Assembly: GCA_964502525.1 (NCBI GenBank) | Contig: CAZCXH010000196.1 | Coordinates: 1 to 8,412 of the forward strand | Origin: DATLYB01 sp964502525 | GTDB lineage: Bacteria > Bacteroidota > Bacteroidia > Chitinophagales > CAIOSU01 | Length of the DNA: 8,412 nucleotides | Direction of reading: 5' to 3' | Shown here: positions 7,050 to 8,412 of the stretch, piece after piece | Layout of the letters: the number at the start of each line of letters is the position of its first letter | Position numbering within the stretch: the stretch's first letter is position 1 | Notes under the pieces: generated by a model | Told to the model about the DNA's origin: nothing | The model's input: the letters and a program-made list of their open reading frames with translations, nothing else | The model's database searches: none | Program-made: the position numbers and the translations under genes

Positions 7050-7144
7050 TCAGATGGTCAGCGATGGTTAAACGTTAACTTCTTCCCGGCTCTTTGAAAC
7101 ATCTGAAAAGAGAATTTCGTAGTCATAGGAAAAAATCCAATACC

Positions 7145-7570
7145 ATGACAGACCCAACTAACACTAAGCAAAATTTTGACGAAACTGCATTGAGCGCTGA
7201 GATGGAGCGCAACATCCTGAAGGAAAAGATGCGGAGGTCGGCAGAAAAATGCGGCAGCGCATTACTGCGTTACTACCATCAAACCGGTGATACCGGGTAT
7301 GAGAAAAAGATGAAGTACGTGCTGAAAGATTTGCTCTATTCTCAAGCCGAAGAGCCGGAGTATTTATGCGAGACGATTTACGAGGAAGCGAATACGCACC
7401 TTGTAGAGGCAATGAAATGCGGCTATTCCGCCAAAGACTTGTCAGACTTAAGAAGCAACATTGACCAATACCGTGTGCTTTTAAGGAACAAGCGTCAACC
7501 GATGCCCAATAAAAGAAGGCTGGAAGACGTGATGCAAAACTGGCAACCGGGAAGCAGGCGTACAACTTGA
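7145..7570 (+). CDS. Hypothetical protein, 141 aa
   Basis: I do not recognise this protein. It is 141 aa from the ATG at 7145; an in-frame TTG at 7094 would add 17 basic residues and is less likely. It is soluble, charged and predicted to be mostly helical, with no signal peptide, membrane segment or clear catalytic motif. The middle part (MERNILKEKMRRSAEKCGSA, 20-39) looks like an amphipathic helix, and there are three scattered cysteines (36, 75, 92). The C-terminus is basic (NKRRLEDVMQNWQPGSRRTT). AGGAAAAAA lies 10 bases upstream of the ATG. The stop codon TGA (7568-7570) directly abuts domain V of a group II intron, so the last residues may come from intron or junction sequence and the native C-terminus may have been lost. 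It could be an accessory gene or a fragment. Confidence 0.6.
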   Translation: MTDPTNTKQNFDETALSAEMERNILKEKMRRSAEKCGSALLRYYHQTGDTGYEKKMKYVLKDLLYSQAEEPEYLCETIYEEANTHLVEAMKCGYSAKDLSDLRSNIDQYRVLLRNKRQPMPNKRRLEDVMQNWQPGSRRTT

Positions 7571-7659
7571 CGCTGGTAATATGCAGTACGCGACCCGTAC
7601 GTACAGTGGTGTGAGAGGACTGGTGACGGGCGGACACGTCCGTCACCTTCCTACTCGAT
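7571..7659 (+). mobile_element. Group II intron 3' end (domains V and VI), relic
   Basis: Domain VI is clear. GAGAGG (7613-7618) pairs with CCT and CTC (7650-7652, 7654-7656), leaving a bulged A at 7653 as the branch point. The distal arm GGTGACGG/CCGTCACC extends by three more pairs to a GACA loop. The sequence ends CTCGAT (7659), with the branch A seven nucleotides from the end, as expected. Domain V has the CGC catalytic-triad strand (7571-7573) opposite TACAGTG (7602-7608) and the cap stem TACG/CGTA with the two-base CG bulge. However, its 5' strand carries about 8 extra bases (ATATGCAG) plus an extra G, so the fold is probably broken. No reverse transcriptase or 5' intron region lies upstream; a different reading frame ends right at domain V. 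This is best read as the truncated 3' end of a bacterial intron, probably class C. Confidence 0.75.
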
Positions 7660-7665
7660 TATGCC
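7660..7665. other. Remnant of attC outer box at the intron 3' junction
   Basis: The first bases after the intron, TATGCC, complete the attC outer-box sequence GTTATGCC when joined to the ...TTGT that precedes the second intron at 8358. On the minus strand this is the GGCATA start of an attC lying 38 bases after the acetyltransferase stop, the position where a cassette should carry its attC. The remainder of that site has been separated by the intron or deleted. Confidence 0.45.
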
Positions 7666-7703
7666 TTCGCCCTTCTTTTTCAGTTGTGTTTTGTTTTGTT
7701 GTG

Positions 7704-8234
7704 TTATACTGTTTCAAATTCTTTCGGGTAAATAACTGTTCCCGATATATTTTTTAGTCCGTCTTTTACTAACTCAATTGCCATAAAAACATTAGAAGGA
7801 GCATCAAACGGTGCTTTAATATTCCACTTGTCGGCTGGTTCAAATCCAAATTTTGGGTAATAATGTTCGTGTCCTAATACGATTACCGATTTAAAGCCTA
7901 ATTCTTCTGCTACTTTCAGTCCTTGTTTGATTAGTTGTCCGCCAATTCCACTTTTTTGAAATTCAGGTCTAACTGCCATTGGTGCAAGTCCTAAACTTTC
8001 ATTTATGTTTCCGTTGTCGTCCTTTATGTTGATTTTAGTAAACAATATATGTCCAATGATTTTATTGTTTTCTGTTGCCACAATAGAAAGTTCTGGAACA
8101 AAAACTGTCAGATTGCTTCTTAAAGCGTCAACCAATTTTGCTTCGTTGTCCTGTCCGAATGCAATTTGATTAACTTCAAAAACTTCTTTAAAGTCGTCCG
8201 ATGTTTCCTGTCTTATTGTTAGTTGTTCTGTCAT
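7704..8234 (-). CDS. GNAT-family N-acetyltransferase
   Basis: The protein is 176 aa and should transfer an acetyl group from acetyl-CoA to an amine or similar acceptor; the substrate cannot be told. The GNAT core is visible. Beta strand 4 and motif A read LGLAPMAVRPEFQKSGIGGQLIKQGL (81-106, quoted as the key region), with the acetyl-CoA pyrophosphate loop QKSGIG at 93-98. The motif B region VIVLGHEHYYPKFGF (117-131) is typical of YhbS-like acetyltransferases. Length and both ends look complete, and the ATG at 8234 is the only sensible start. It is clearly more AT-rich than the neighbouring genes, with many A/T-ending codons. It has no promoter of its own that I can see: only 34 bases separate it from the attC-like site upstream. 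Together with the attC remnant after its stop, this fits a mobile gene cassette. Confidence 0.9.
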   Translation of the reverse strand: MTEQLTIRQETSDDFKEVFEVNQIAFGQDNEAKLVDALRSNLTVFVPELSIVATENNKIIGHILFTKINIKDDNGNINESLGLAPMAVRPEFQKSGIGGQLIKQGLKVAEELGFKSVIVLGHEHYYPKFGFEPADKWNIKAPFDAPSNVFMAIELVKDGLKNISGTVIYPKEFETV

Positions 8235-8267
8235 TCTGTTTCTATCTGTTGTGTCGTTTTAGGGTGA

Positions 8268-8358
8268 GGCATAACGGTTTGCGGCTTGGCGTTCGGGTGG
8301 GAAAGTCCGCAGGAACTTTCACGGTTGAATGTCAGCCTGCCTGACGCCAAGCCCTTGT
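8268..8358 (-). other. attC-like recombination site, interrupted by an intron
   Basis: The site is a long palindrome with nested arms. GGCTTGGCGT (8283-8292) and ACGCCAAGCC (8344-8353) are perfect 10-bp inverses. Inside them GAAAGTCC (8301-8308) pairs with GGAACTTTC (8312-8320), leaving one bulged A. The outer box GGCATAAC (8268-8275) has its partner GTTATGCC restored only if the inserted intron is removed (TTGT at 8355-8358 joined to TATGCC). On the minus strand this gives GCATAAC and GTTATGC as outer boxes; the second is the 3' core-site heptamer also found in Vibrio repeats. Total length would be about 97 bp, within the attC range. Its orientation, with the 3' core box facing the acetyltransferase start, is that of the preceding cassette's attC. 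No integrase is in view, so recombination activity is inferred. Confidence 0.6.
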
Positions 8359-8412
8359 GTGTGCCCGGCATGGGCGAACCGCGTACCGAAAGGTACGAAG
8401 TTCTTTGAATAT
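8359..8412 (+). mobile_element. Probable 5' end of a second group II intron (runs off the window)
   Basis: The sequence begins GTGTG, the group II intron 5' consensus (GUGYG), directly after the attC outer-box half. It then forms two local hairpins expected of intron domain I: GCCC/GGGC (8363-8366 and 8372-8375) and CGTACC-GAAA-GGTACG (8382-8397), the latter capped by a GNRA tetraloop. The exact first base is ambiguous by two because of the GTGTGTG run (8357-8363). I chose 8359 because it restores the attC box. The reverse transcriptase, if present, would lie beyond the right edge. The intron is antisense to the cassette gene, as in group IIC-attC introns. Confidence 0.5.

Noticed and set aside
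7088..7100. GGCTCTTTGAAAC resembling the boxA antitermination motif, similar to TTCTTTGAA at 8402-8410
   Set aside because: No rRNA operon is present, the surrounding sequence does not align between the two places, and a short AT-rich match is expected by chance.

Overview
The window looks like part of a Bacteroidota chromosome. The evidence is indirect but consistent. Convincing Shine-Dalgarno sequences are scarce, and a Bacteroidota-type -7 promoter element (TAnnTTTG) sits in front of the tRNA gene, with a near match in front of guaB. The IMP dehydrogenase, DNA primase and urocanase read as normal full-length proteins. Most genes are about 45-55% GC by eye. The exception is an AT-rich acetyltransferase gene near the right end.

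Positions 1-6857 are mostly housekeeping. The far left edge (31-54) carries the end of a small inverted-repeat element. tRNA-Gln(UUG) follows on the minus strand, with a short 8-bp tandem repeat just upstream of its -7 element. Urocanate hydratase (hutU, +) comes next and ends at a probable terminator. DNA primase (dnaG, +) follows and converges, with a 9-bp gap, on a minus-strand gene for an unidentified coiled-coil protein. IMP dehydrogenase (guaB, -) lies beyond. The guaB to coiled-coil interval holds a 70-bp MITE-like element with a 4-bp target duplication (5249-5326), a run of small hairpins, a strong minus-strand terminator (5127-5161) and an imperfect palindrome (5021-5071).

Positions 6858-8412 are accessory DNA and the most interesting part. 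A 141-aa protein of unknown function (7145-7570, +) ends exactly where the 3' end of a group II intron begins (domains V and VI, 7571-7659). A GNAT acetyltransferase gene (7704-8234, -) follows. Upstream of that gene is an attC-like palindrome (8268-8358) cut at its outer box by a sequence starting GTGTG, read as the 5' end of a second group II intron that runs off the window. Joining the base before this intron (8358) to the base after the first intron (7660) rebuilds GTTATGCC. That is the exact complement of GGCATAAC at 8268-8275, the opposite end of the palindrome.

The simplest reading is a promoterless integron gene cassette (acetyltransferase plus attC) with group IIC-attC-type introns inserted at the same box of both flanking attC sites, antisense to the cassette gene. 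No integron integrase and no reverse transcriptase are visible, so the integrase status and intron family remain inferred.
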